Source: Desulfobacteraceae bacterium
Lineage (GTDB): Bacteria; Desulfobacterota; DSM-4660; Desulfatiglandales; JALVMZ01
Direction: 5' to 3'
Assembly (NCBI GenBank): GCA_027032655.1
Contig: JALVMZ010000659.1
Span: 1-8,025, forward strand
Length of the DNA stretch: 8,025 nucleotides
Shown here: piece after piece, positions 1 through 5,806 of the stretch
Layout of the letters: each line of letters begins with the position of its first letter
How positions within the stretch are numbered: position 1 is the stretch's first letter
Made by a program: the position numbers and the translations under genes
Notes under the pieces: generated by a model
Databases searched by the model: none
Told to the model about the DNA's origin: nothing
Seen by the model: the letters and a program-made list of their open reading frames with translations, nothing else

Positions 1-138
1 CTTTACCAGTATAGCCCCAACCTTGCGCCTTAAGCATGTGGATCTCATTGCAACCATCTTTGTAATTTCCATGAAATACTCTTCCCAGGATGGCCTCTGC
101 CCCTTCTCAATCTCAGTTATTGGTTTTACCTTTTCCAT
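1..138 (-). CDS. dCMP deaminase, N-terminal part (runs off the left edge)
   Basis: Only the first 46 residues are present; the gene continues beyond base 1. An ATG lies at 138-136, one base after the glyA stop, so the two genes are almost certainly translationally coupled. After a short leader the protein reads RPSWEEYFMEITKMVA and then STCLRRKVGAILVK. This is the characteristic start of the deoxycytidylate deaminase (ComEB-like) family, which converts dCMP to dUMP for dTMP synthesis. The zinc-binding H-A-E and P-C-x-x-C motifs would lie outside the window, so catalytic competence cannot be judged. Location directly after glyA fits metabolism: GlyA supplies the methylene-THF used by thymidylate synthase, and dCMP deaminase supplies its dUMP. 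The family call is strong despite the short fragment. Confidence 0.85.
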   Translation of the reverse strand, partial: MEKVKPITEIEKGQRPSWEEYFMEITKMVAMRSTCLRRKVGAILVK

Positions 139-139
139 T

Positions 140-1420
140 CTATTCACTGTTTTCTGCTTCCGGATTATGATTCTCATATATCGGGAATTCAGAACACAAT
201 TCTTTTACTCTGGCCCTCACACCATCTATTACCGTTTTATTATCAGGCTCATTCACAACCTCTGCTATTAAATGGGCAATTGTCTTCATTTCATCTTCAC
301 CCATGCCTCTTGTGGTAATGGCTGGAGTCCCTAACCTGAGCCCGCTGGTTACCCGTGGGGGTCTTGTATCAAATGGTATGGCATTCTTATTTGTTGCAAT
401 ACCAGCCTTGGATAGTGATTGCTCTGCCTCAATACCCGTAATTCCCTTTGACCTTAAATCAATGAGTATTAGATGATTATCTGTCCCCCCTGATATGATT
501 GTAAAACCAAGTGACTTTAACTCATCTGCCAGCACCTTAGCATTTTTGATAACCTGTATCTGATAGTCTATGAACTCCCTTTTCAGGGCCTCCCCAAAAC
601 AGACCGCCTTTGCTGAAATAATGTGCATCAGCGGACCACCCTGCGTTCCAGGAAAGACCGCCTTATCCACCCTCTGGGCATATCTTTGTTCAGATAAAAT
701 CAGCCCTCCCCTGGGGCCTCTCAATGTCTTATGTGTAGTGGAGGTAATGAAATCTGCATAGCCAACTGGTGTGGGATGGAGTTCTGCTGCTACAAGTCCT
801 GCGATATGTGCCATATCTACCATAAGATAGGCCCCCACTGCACTTGCAATATCCCTGAATCTTTCAAAATCAATAATCCTGGGATATGCACTGGCACCTG
901 CTATTATCATCTTTGGTTTGTGCTGCTCTGCCAGTTCTGCAACTCTATTATAATCAATGAGATGGGAATCAGGCTCAACCCCGTATGAGACCGATTTATA
1001 AATCATTCCAGAAAAACTAACCGCACTTCCATGGCTCAGGTGTCCTCCATGGGATAGATCCATTCCCATAATCACATCACCAGGATTCAGCACAGATAGA
1101 TAGACTGCCATGTTTGCCTGGGAGCCTGAGTGGGGCTGAACATTTACATGCTCGGCTCCAAATAGCTGCTTGCACCTCTCTATGGCAAGATTTTCCACCA
1201 AGTCAACATACTCGCAACCACCATAGTATCTCCTTGCAGGATAACCCTCCGCATACTTATTGGTCATGATATTGGATTGGGCCTCAATCACTGCACGGGA
1301 TGCATAATTCTCGGATGCAATCATAATCAGGGTATCCTGCTCTCTCTGCATCTCCATCTTTATGGCATATTCCACATCCGGATCAGCCAGTTTCAATCCC
1401 TTATAATCCAATATTATCAC
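140..1420 (-). CDS. glyA: Serine hydroxymethyltransferase
   Basis: Cytosolic PLP enzyme that interconverts serine plus tetrahydrofolate with glycine plus 5,10-methylene-THF. At 426 residues from the GTG at 1420 it has normal family length. Numbered from there, visible hallmarks are IASENYAS (34-41), YAEGYPARRYYGG (56-68), PHSGSQAN (96-103), DMAHIAGL with the PLP-contacting Asp and His (202-209), the PLP-lysine motif STTHKTLRGPRGG with Lys231, and FPGTQGGP (256-263). The GTG at 1420 overlaps the Shine-Dalgarno-like AAGGAG (1425-1420). A TTG at 1411-1409, eight bases downstream of that site, is the better-placed start and gives 423 residues. The gene lies seven bases after fabF and one base before the dCMP deaminase gene, so it is an operon member. 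Confidence 0.97.
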   Translation of the reverse strand: MIILDYKGLKLADPDVEYAIKMEMQREQDTLIMIASENYASRAVIEAQSNIMTNKYAEGYPARRYYGGCEYVDLVENLAIERCKQLFGAEHVNVQPHSGSQANMAVYLSVLNPGDVIMGMDLSHGGHLSHGSAVSFSGMIYKSVSYGVEPDSHLIDYNRVAELAEQHKPKMIIAGASAYPRIIDFERFRDIASAVGAYLMVDMAHIAGLVAAELHPTPVGYADFITSTTHKTLRGPRGGLILSEQRYAQRVDKAVFPGTQGGPLMHIISAKAVCFGEALKREFIDYQIQVIKNAKVLADELKSLGFTIISGGTDNHLILIDLRSKGITGIEAEQSLSKAGIATNKNAIPFDTRPPRVTSGLRLGTPAITTRGMGEDEMKTIAHLIAEVVNEPDNKTVIDGVRARVKELCSEFPIYENHNPEAENSE

Positions 1421-1427
1421 TCCTTAA

Positions 1428-2678
1428 CTATTTATTCTCTTCCCATGCCTTGAATATGAGGGTTGCATTTGTCCCGCCAAAGCCAAATGAATTGCTCATT
1501 CCTATTCTGATATCTGCCTTCCTTGCCGCATTTGGGACATAATCCAGATCGCACTCCGGGTCAGGAGTTTCATAATTAATGGTGGGAGGGATTGTTCCAT
1601 TTTTTAACGCAAGGGCAGTATAAATGGCCTCAATTCCTCCAGCACCGCCCAGAAGATGGCCTGTCATGGACTTGGTGGAACTGATGGCAAGCTTATATGC
1701 ATGTTCCCCAAAGACCCGCTTAATAGCCTTATTCTCTGATGCATCATTCAGTTTTGTGGAAGTGCCGTGGGCATTAATATAATCCACCTCCTCAGGTTTT
1801 ATACCTGCATCCCTGAGGGCATTGCTCATACACAGTGTTGCACCATCCCCATTGGGGTCTGGAGCTGCCACATGGTATGCATCAGCAGACATGCCGTATC
1901 CCACCACCTCTGCATAAATATGAGCCCCCCTATCAAGTGCATGCTCCAGGGCCTCAAGCACCATTATTCCTGCCCCTTCACCCATCACAAAACCCTCCCT
2001 ATTCAGGTCAAAGGGACGGGATGCCTTTTCTGGTTCATCATTCCAGGATGTGGCAAGGGCCTTCATTGCACAAAATCCGCCCAGGGCCAGAGGGGTTACC
2101 ACCATTTCTGAACCACCTGTTATCATGGCATCTGCGATCCCTTCCCGGATCATCCTGTATGCCTCACCTATTGCATGGGCACTCGCTGCACAGGCCGTTT
2201 CAATGGATAGATTTGGCCCCTTTATGCCGAATTCTATTGCAATCTGACCTGGTGCCATATTTGCTATCATACCAGGAATAAAGAAGGGGCTTATCTTTCT
2301 GGGACCTGCTTCCAGAAGCATCTTATGATAGTGCTCAAGGGATTCAAGTCCCCCAAGTCCTGAACCTGTAATACAGCCAATTCTGGCACAATTATTGGAA
2401 TCTATTTTAAGACCGGCATCTTCAATGGCCATCCTGGCAGATGCAATGGCATAATGAACAAATATATCGAATCGTCTTATCTGCTTTTTATCTAAGAAAT
2501 CCTCTGACCTGAAATCCGGAACCTCTCCTGCAATTCTGCACGGAAACGGAGATGCATCAAATTTGGTAATCTGCCTTATTCCGGATTTTCCAGAGCAAAC
2601 CGCCTCCCAGTTTTTCTCAACGCCTGTGCCGAGCGGGGTGACCATGCCCATACCTGTTACCACAACCCTTCTTTTCAT
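1428..2678 (-). CDS. fabF: Beta-ketoacyl-ACP synthase II
   Basis: Cytosolic elongating condensing enzyme of type II fatty acid synthesis. It joins malonyl-ACP to acyl-ACP, releasing CO2 and giving beta-ketoacyl-ACP. The 416-residue length is typical. The active-site Cys163 lies in ETACAASAHA. His304 lies in NAHGTSTKLND, Lys336 and His341 in SSTKSMTGHLLG, and the C-terminal NSFGFGGTNA loop is at 396-405. These give the complete Cys-His-His set of KASI/KASII enzymes rather than the Cys-His-Asn set of FabH. The ATG at 2678-2676 is preceded by a purine-rich AGGGGTGAGG. It follows acpP by 41 bases, which hold a hairpin, and is followed at seven bases by glyA. Confidence 0.97.
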   Translation of the reverse strand: MKRRVVVTGMGMVTPLGTGVEKNWEAVCSGKSGIRQITKFDASPFPCRIAGEVPDFRSEDFLDKKQIRRFDIFVHYAIASARMAIEDAGLKIDSNNCARIGCITGSGLGGLESLEHYHKMLLEAGPRKISPFFIPGMIANMAPGQIAIEFGIKGPNLSIETACAASAHAIGEAYRMIREGIADAMITGGSEMVVTPLALGGFCAMKALATSWNDEPEKASRPFDLNREGFVMGEGAGIMVLEALEHALDRGAHIYAEVVGYGMSADAYHVAAPDPNGDGATLCMSNALRDAGIKPEEVDYINAHGTSTKLNDASENKAIKRVFGEHAYKLAISSTKSMTGHLLGGAGGIEAIYTALALKNGTIPPTINYETPDPECDLDYVPNAARKADIRIGMSNSFGFGGTNATLIFKAWEENK

Positions 2679-2695
2679 ATCCTCACCCCTTGTTA

Positions 2696-2720
2696 ATCCA
2701 TGACATTAAGATGTCTGGAT
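2696..2720 (-). repeat. Hairpin between acpP and fabF
   Basis: ATCCA (2696-2700) pairs with TGGAT (2716-2720) and GACAT (2702-2706) pairs with ATGTC (2711-2715). This gives ten base pairs with one bulged base at 2701 and a four-base loop TAAG. It starts at the last base of the acpP stop codon and ends before the fabF ribosome-binding site. There is no T-run after it on the transcribed strand, so a strong terminator is unlikely. An mRNA processing or stability element that sets the acpP-to-fabF ratio is an inference. Confidence 0.55.
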
Positions 2721-2959
2721 CATGCACCTATTGCATTTTTAATATAGTCTATGGCATCCTGAACAGTGGTAATCTTCTCTGCGTCTTCATCAGGTATGGA
2801 TATATCAAATTCCTCTTCCATGGCCATAATGAGTTCCACCTGATCCAAGGAATCTGCCCCCAGATCATCCACGAATGAGGCTGTGGGGACAACATCATCT
2901 TCAGAGACACTTAACTGTTCTGCGATAATCTTTCGGACCTTGTCTTCGATCTCTCCCAT
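2720..2959 (-). CDS. acpP: Acyl carrier protein
   Basis: Small acidic carrier that holds growing acyl chains on a 4'-phosphopantetheine arm during fatty acid synthesis. From the ATG at 2959 it has 79 residues, close to the usual 77-78. The phosphopantetheine attachment site is Ser37 in DLGADSLDQVELIMAMEEEF, followed by the acidic helix II and a helix ending DYIKNAIGA. A longer frame opens at 2989, but its extra residues encode the Shine-Dalgarno AGGAGG (2976-2971) lying 11 bases before the 2959 start. The shorter form is therefore preferred. It sits between fabG and fabF, the standard order. Confidence 0.96.
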   Translation of the reverse strand: MGEIEDKVRKIIAEQLSVSEDDVVPTASFVDDLGADSLDQVELIMAMEEEFDISIPDEDAEKITTVQDAIDYIKNAIGA

Positions 2960-2970
2960 TGTGATATCAA

Positions 2971-2976
2971 CCTCCT
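2971..2976 (-). promoter_or_regulatory. acpP ribosome-binding site (decides the start)
   Basis: AGGAGG on the minus strand is followed after 11 bases by ATG at 2959. A consensus site this strong, lying inside the longer possible reading frame, argues for the 79-residue acyl carrier protein. It also fits the high expression expected of acpP. Confidence 0.7.
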
Positions 2977-3026
2977 TGAACATTCTCAAAAGGAAAACCC
3001 CACTCAGGCGTTGCGCTTCACCTAAT

Positions 3027-3050
3027 GGCAGAGATACTCACTTATCTGCC
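3027..3050 (-). repeat. Inverted repeat upstream of acpP (proximal)
   Basis: GGCAGA (3027-3032) pairs with TCTGCC (3045-3050), and further A/T pairing is possible in the 12-base centre if a small bulge is allowed. It is the nearest to acpP of three inverted repeats in the fabG-acpP gap. No function is evident from the sequence alone. Confidence 0.4.
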
Positions 3051-3078
3051 CCTCCCTGTTTCCGCGCTCGCCTCATCA

Positions 3079-3111
3079 GGAATAACACCATCTCCCCTCA
3101 GGTGTTATCCC
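3079..3111 (-). repeat. Inverted repeat upstream of acpP (middle)
   Basis: In transcribed (minus) orientation GGGATAACACC (3111-3101) pairs with GGTGTTATTCC (3089-3079), leaving an 11-base loop. All 11 positions pair if one G-U wobble is allowed. The wobble makes the RNA fold better than the DNA palindrome, which hints at a structure acting in mRNA. No T-run follows, so it does not look like an intrinsic terminator. Confidence 0.55.
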
Positions 3112-3113
3112 TA

Positions 3114-3152
3114 TCTGTGCCCCAATCAGGGAGAAAATTCTCAGGGCACAGA
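3114..3152 (-). repeat. Inverted repeat just after fabG (distal from acpP)
   Basis: TCTGTGCCC (3114-3122) pairs perfectly with GGGCACAGA (3144-3152), nine base pairs. The loop contains a second small palindrome GAGAAAATTCTC (3131-3142). It lies eight bases from the fabG stop. With the two neighbouring repeats it makes the 170-base fabG-acpP gap unusually structured for an otherwise compact operon. Confidence 0.5.
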
Positions 3153-3159
3153 GGAGGTT

Positions 3160-3909
3160 TTAGGACATAAACATGCCTCCATTCACATGAATCGTCTGTC
3201 CTGTTATATAATCAGCATCTTCCGAGCAAAGCCAGTAAACCACGCCTGCAATATCCTCTGGTTTACCCGGCCTTTTCATGGGAATCTGCTGTAGAAATGC
3301 CTCCTTCACCTTTTCGGGAAGGGGCTCTGTCATATCTGTTAGAACAAATCCAGGTGCAACTGCATTTACATGGATACCCTTTCCTGCCACTTCCCTTGCC
3401 AGGGATTTTGTAAAGCTTATAATCCCCCCTTTGGAAGCTCCATAATTGGTCTGACCTGGATTACCTATGGTGGCCACAACAGATGAAATGTTTACGATCC
3501 ACCCTCTACTTTCCCTTATCATGGCCCTTATGACAGCCCTTGAACAATTAAAAACACTCTTTAGATTAACATTAATAACCCTGTCCCAGTCCTCTTCAGT
3601 CATTCTCATTAAAAAGGTATCCCGTATTATTCCAGCATTATTAATCAGGACATCCACCTTCCCATAATCGTTCAAAAGCCCATCAAATAACTCTTTTGTA
3701 GCAGTAAAAGATGAAACATCAACTTTAAAGGCCTCTGCTGATACCCCCCGTGCTTTTAAAAGCCCAAGGGTCTCCTCAGCATAAGTCTCATCCGGGTCAT
3801 AATGGATGATTACAATTCTGGGGTTCTCCTTTGCAAATCTCAGGGCTATTGCCCTTCCAATACCCCTGGATCCCCCTGTAATAACAACCAACCTCTGCTC
3901 TTTTTCCAT
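3160..3909 (-). CDS. fabG: 3-oxoacyl-ACP reductase, SDR family
   Basis: NADPH-dependent reductase that converts beta-ketoacyl-ACP to beta-hydroxyacyl-ACP in the fatty acid cycle. The 249 residues are typical of classical short-chain dehydrogenases. Visible motifs are the cofactor-binding TGGSRGIG (11-18), NNAG (90-93), Asn115 in NVNL, catalytic Ser143 in ISSVV, and Tyr156 and Lys160 in YGASK. The C terminus YITGQTIHVNGGMFMS is also typical of FabG. Its place beside acpP and fabF supports FabG over another SDR. The ATG is two bases after the rpmF stop with only a weak purine stretch inside the rpmF end, so translational coupling to rpmF is likely. plsX, fabH and fabD are missing between it and rpmF. 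Confidence 0.95.
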   Translation of the reverse strand: MEKEQRLVVITGGSRGIGRAIALRFAKENPRIVIIHYDPDETYAEETLGLLKARGVSAEAFKVDVSSFTATKELFDGLLNDYGKVDVLINNAGIIRDTFLMRMTEEDWDRVINVNLKSVFNCSRAVIRAMIRESRGWIVNISSVVATIGNPGQTNYGASKGGIISFTKSLAREVAGKGIHVNAVAPGFVLTDMTEPLPEKVKEAFLQQIPMKRPGKPEDIAGVVYWLCSEDADYITGQTIHVNGGMFMS

Positions 3910-3911
3910 TG

Positions 3912-4094
3912 CTATTTCTCTTTTATCTTGATTATTTCCCTGCCCCTATATGTCCCACAAGAAGGACACACATGGTGGGAAAGCACCGGTTCTTGACATT
4001 TGGGACATCTGGAAACATTTGGCATCTTTATTGCGTGATGAGACCTCCTCATATCCCTCTTGGATTTTGATGTCTTCTTTTTTGGCACAGCCAT
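3912..4094 (-). CDS. rpmF: 50S ribosomal protein L32
   Basis: Small basic protein of the large ribosomal subunit. It has 60 residues and the typical N terminus AVPKKKTSKSKRDMRRSHH. A four-cysteine zinc ribbon is complete: Cys30-x-x-Cys33 and Cys43-x-x-Cys46. This is the C+ form of L32, which needs zinc. The start has a clear AAGGAG (4107-4102) seven bases upstream. The pairing with the upstream DUF177 gene, 28 bases away, is a widely conserved bacterial arrangement. Confidence 0.97.
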   Translation of the reverse strand: MAVPKKKTSKSKRDMRRSHHAIKMPNVSRCPKCQEPVLSHHVCPSCGTYRGREIIKIKEK

Positions 4095-4122
4095 AACAAC
4101 GCTCCTTGAATCTATTTTTCAC

Positions 4123-4704
4123 CTATCCCCTGGACGGTAAGGAATTCCTGAGCCCTTTAAGTATCATGAAACCAGGATGCCCTGATTCAATAGTGCAATT
4201 ACAATCCCCGGTATTCAGATTCTTACCGCATGAAGGACACAGGCCCTTACACTCCTCCGAACAAAGGCATTTATAAGGGATGGAAAGATATATCTGCTCT
4301 CTAATCACATCCTCTGCATTCAACTGATTATCTTTAACAAAATCAGTGTCCATGTCATCAGAGTGAAGTTCTATTTCAGGCTCATCAAATAACAGCTCTG
4401 TGGATAAGAATATCCTGAAATCTGAGTCTATATCAAATGAATAGGAACTCAGACACCTATCACAGAGTATCTCCAAGGTCCCTTTAACCTTTCCCTCCAA
4501 TACAAGCCTCTCCCCAGCACGGTAAAGCTTGAATATGGCATTTACGGGGCTTAAAAATGATAAAACAGGATCATCCTTTCCGGAAGGGATCCACCATTCC
4601 TTTTGCATAATAAATCTATAGGTTTTGATCTCCGCTGTAATTTCACTTAAATGAATAATCAGATCATCCATACCAGATACCATGAATCTATATATTAACC
4701 CCAT
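4123..4704 (-). CDS. DUF177 / YceD-family protein
   Basis: Member of the YceD (DUF177) family, which is almost always encoded upstream of rpmF and has been linked to 23S rRNA/ribosome biogenesis in some organisms; the molecular role is not settled. The 193 residues include Cys81-x-x-Cys84 in ILCDRCLSSY. A C-terminal cysteine-rich region (C146, C148, C152, C156, C159, C168, C170) includes GLCPSCGKNLN, the family signature, and probably binds metal. The longest start (4704) fits a promoter just upstream. An internal Met at 4671 gives MDDLIIHL, which looks like a more conventional N terminus; neither has a strong ribosome-binding site. It is the first gene of the left operon. Confidence 0.9.
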   Translation of the reverse strand: MGLIYRFMVSGMDDLIIHLSEITAEIKTYRFIMQKEWWIPSGKDDPVLSFLSPVNAIFKLYRAGERLVLEGKVKGTLEILCDRCLSSYSFDIDSDFRIFLSTELLFDEPEIELHSDDMDTDFVKDNQLNAEDVIREQIYLSIPYKCLCSEECKGLCPSCGKNLNTGDCNCTIESGHPGFMILKGLRNSLPSRG

Positions 4705-4731
4705 ATACTCTATTTCTAAAAAATAAATAAA

Positions 4732-4753
4732 TCACTATATATTCACTATAGAT
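4732..4753. repeat. 11-bp near-perfect tandem repeat
   Basis: TCACTATATAT (4732-4742) is followed directly by TCACTATAGAT (4743-4753), one mismatch in eleven. The period is about one helical turn. It covers the -10 and spacer region of the minus-strand promoter, so it could be an operator of the left operon or simply low-complexity AT-rich promoter DNA. Confidence 0.5.
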
Positions 4754-4761
4754 TTTGTCAA
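4734..4761 (-). promoter_or_regulatory. Promoter for the yceD-rpmF-fab-glyA operon
   Basis: On the minus strand TTGACA (4761-4756) is followed after 16 bases by TATAGT (4739-4734), a near-consensus sigma70-type pair. Transcription would start near 4727, leaving about 23 bases before the longest yceD start at 4704. It is the best promoter candidate seen for the left operon. Confidence 0.65.
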
Positions 4762-4950
4762 GAAATTAATGGCTCTTTGTCAAATTGTGTGAAAAAATGA
4801 TTTTGATGGTATAAATCCCGGTAGTATTTTCCCGCGATATATTTCCATATATCTTAAGCCAGAGAAGATGCAAGGCCTCCTCATATCTTATCTTTTCCTT
4901 CCAGAGTTCTTACCACCATTCAATAAAGTTTTCTACATAATTATGATAAA

Positions 4951-4996
4951 GACAAATTTTACTTGACATTTGTCAAATTATGATACTACATACAAT
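4951..4996 (+). promoter_or_regulatory. hicA promoter/operator region with overlapping palindromes
   Basis: Two interleaved dyads occur here. GACAAAT (4951-4957) pairs with ATTTGTC (4968-4974), and TTGACA (4963-4968) pairs with TGTCAA (4971-4976) around TT. TTGACA is a perfect -35 box, but the nearest good -10, TACAAT (4991-4996), is 22 bases away. TTGTCA (4970-4975) gives a 15-base spacer instead. A transcript starting near 5003 would have a leader of about ten bases. HicB antitoxins normally autorepress, so a palindrome over the promoter is the natural operator candidate. No binding evidence exists beyond the sequence. Confidence 0.5.
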
Positions 4997-5013
4997 ATCA
5001 CTTTAAACAAAAA

Positions 5014-5307
5014 ATGACAACTGCCGATAAGCTATACAGTGAGTGGTTACAGAATCCACCAACAGAGGCACGGTTTCGGGAAGTAAAAAAGTTACTGGAT
5101 TACTATTTCCCCGGAGAATGGACTGAAAAAAGGGGTTCTCATATTGTTGTAAAAAGTGAACGGCTAAAGGAATTGATTGAAAAAGAAAATATGCCCGGAA
5201 TAACCTGGATATTTACAATTCCCAGGAAAAAAGGACGCAAAGTAAAAGGAACATATATTAAACGGCTACTGGAATATATCCAGATTCTGGAAGAATCCAG
5301 TATTTGA
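5014..5307 (+). CDS. hicA: HicA-family mRNA interferase toxin
   Basis: Toxin of a HicAB type II toxin-antitoxin pair; HicA proteins have a dsRBD-like fold and cleave mRNA with a conserved histidine. The 97 residues are longer than the roughly 60-80 of many HicA proteins. The extra N-terminal part (1-30) includes NPPTEARFREVKKLLDYYF. The core has RGSHIVV with candidate catalytic His43, then a helix and the C-terminal strand and helix TIPRKKGRKVKGTYIKRLLEYI (69-89), typical of HicA. No Shine-Dalgarno precedes the ATG, only an A-rich AAACAAAAA, so translation may be weak or near-leaderless. hicB begins 13 bases after the stop. The toxin-first order is normal for hicAB. Confidence 0.88.
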   Translation: MTTADKLYSEWLQNPPTEARFREVKKLLDYYFPGEWTEKRGSHIVVKSERLKELIEKENMPGITWIFTIPRKKGRKVKGTYIKRLLEYIQILEESSI

Positions 5308-5320
5308 TGGAGTTTTGAAA

Positions 5321-5806
5321 ATGAAGAAAAAAGATAATAATGGGTTAGAGTATTATATGAATCTTCGTTACCCAGTTGAAATTATACCCATCCCAGAAGA
5401 AGAGGGCGGGGGTTATATGGCCAGAATCCCCCAGTTTGGAGATGCTATAATAGGTGATGGCGATACCCCTGAAGAGGCACTGGCAGACCTTGAAGGAATC
5501 AAGAAGGAAATAATCCGTGAACTTATTGAAGCTGGAGAATCTATCCCGGAACCTGAAAGGGATAATTATAGCGGTAGATTTGTTCTCAGGGTTCCCAGAT
5601 ACCTCCATCGTGCACTGGTTAAAGAGGCCAGGAGAAACGGCACAAGTTTAAATCAATTTATCAGTAATTTACTTGCTCAGGCACTTACTAATTATAAAGC
5701 GATTTTTTATGCTAAAGAAACCACATTTAGTGATATATATAATATAAAACCCCTTCATTTACAATTGTTATCAAGAAGTGATGATTACAGAGAGGCGGCA
5801 GCATGA
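5321..5806 (+). CDS. hicB: HicB-family antitoxin with C-terminal extension
   Basis: Antitoxin partner of HicA and probable repressor of the operon. From the ATG at 5321 it has 161 residues. The HicB domain spans about 11-75 (YPVEIIPIPEEEGGGYMARI, then GDGDTPEEALADLEGIK). A ribbon-helix-helix DNA-binding domain follows at about 85-122 (GRFVLRVPRYLHRALVKEA, then GTSLNQFISNLLAQAL). A further 39-residue tail (123-161) with many aromatic and hydrophobic residues, including AIFYAKETTFSDIY and KPLHLQLL, is beyond the usual end. A TTG at 5315 would add two residues, but the GGAG at 5309-5312 is better spaced for the ATG. The stop overlaps the next start as ATGA. Confidence 0.9.
   Translation: MKKKDNNGLEYYMNLRYPVEIIPIPEEEGGGYMARIPQFGDAIIGDGDTPEEALADLEGIKKEIIRELIEAGESIPEPERDNYSGRFVLRVPRYLHRALVKEARRNGTSLNQFISNLLAQALTNYKAIFYAKETTFSDIYNIKPLHLQLLSRSDDYREAAA

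Noticed and set aside
23..271. Plus-strand open frame at the left edge (82 codons)
   Set aside because: It is antisense to the start of the dCMP deaminase gene and the 3' end of glyA, both of which show clear family motifs on the other strand.
1767..2281. Several plus-strand open frames inside fabF
   Set aside because: They lie antisense to the catalytic region of fabF, have Pro/His/Cys-rich composition without recognisable motifs, and no ribosome-binding sites.
3114..3152. Intrinsic terminator after fabG
   Set aside because: The stem is good, but no T-run follows on the transcribed strand and acpP-fabF follow in the conserved operon order.
2883..3294. Two plus-strand open frames over acpP, the gap and the fabG end
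   Set aside because: They mainly read the antisense of acpP and fabG; the intervening region is better explained by inverted repeats than by coding.
4705..5013. CRISPR array or tRNA in the intergenic gap
   Set aside because: No regularly spaced repeats of CRISPR length and no cloverleaf or CCA-type features were seen; the short repeats present are 8-11 bases and promoter-like.
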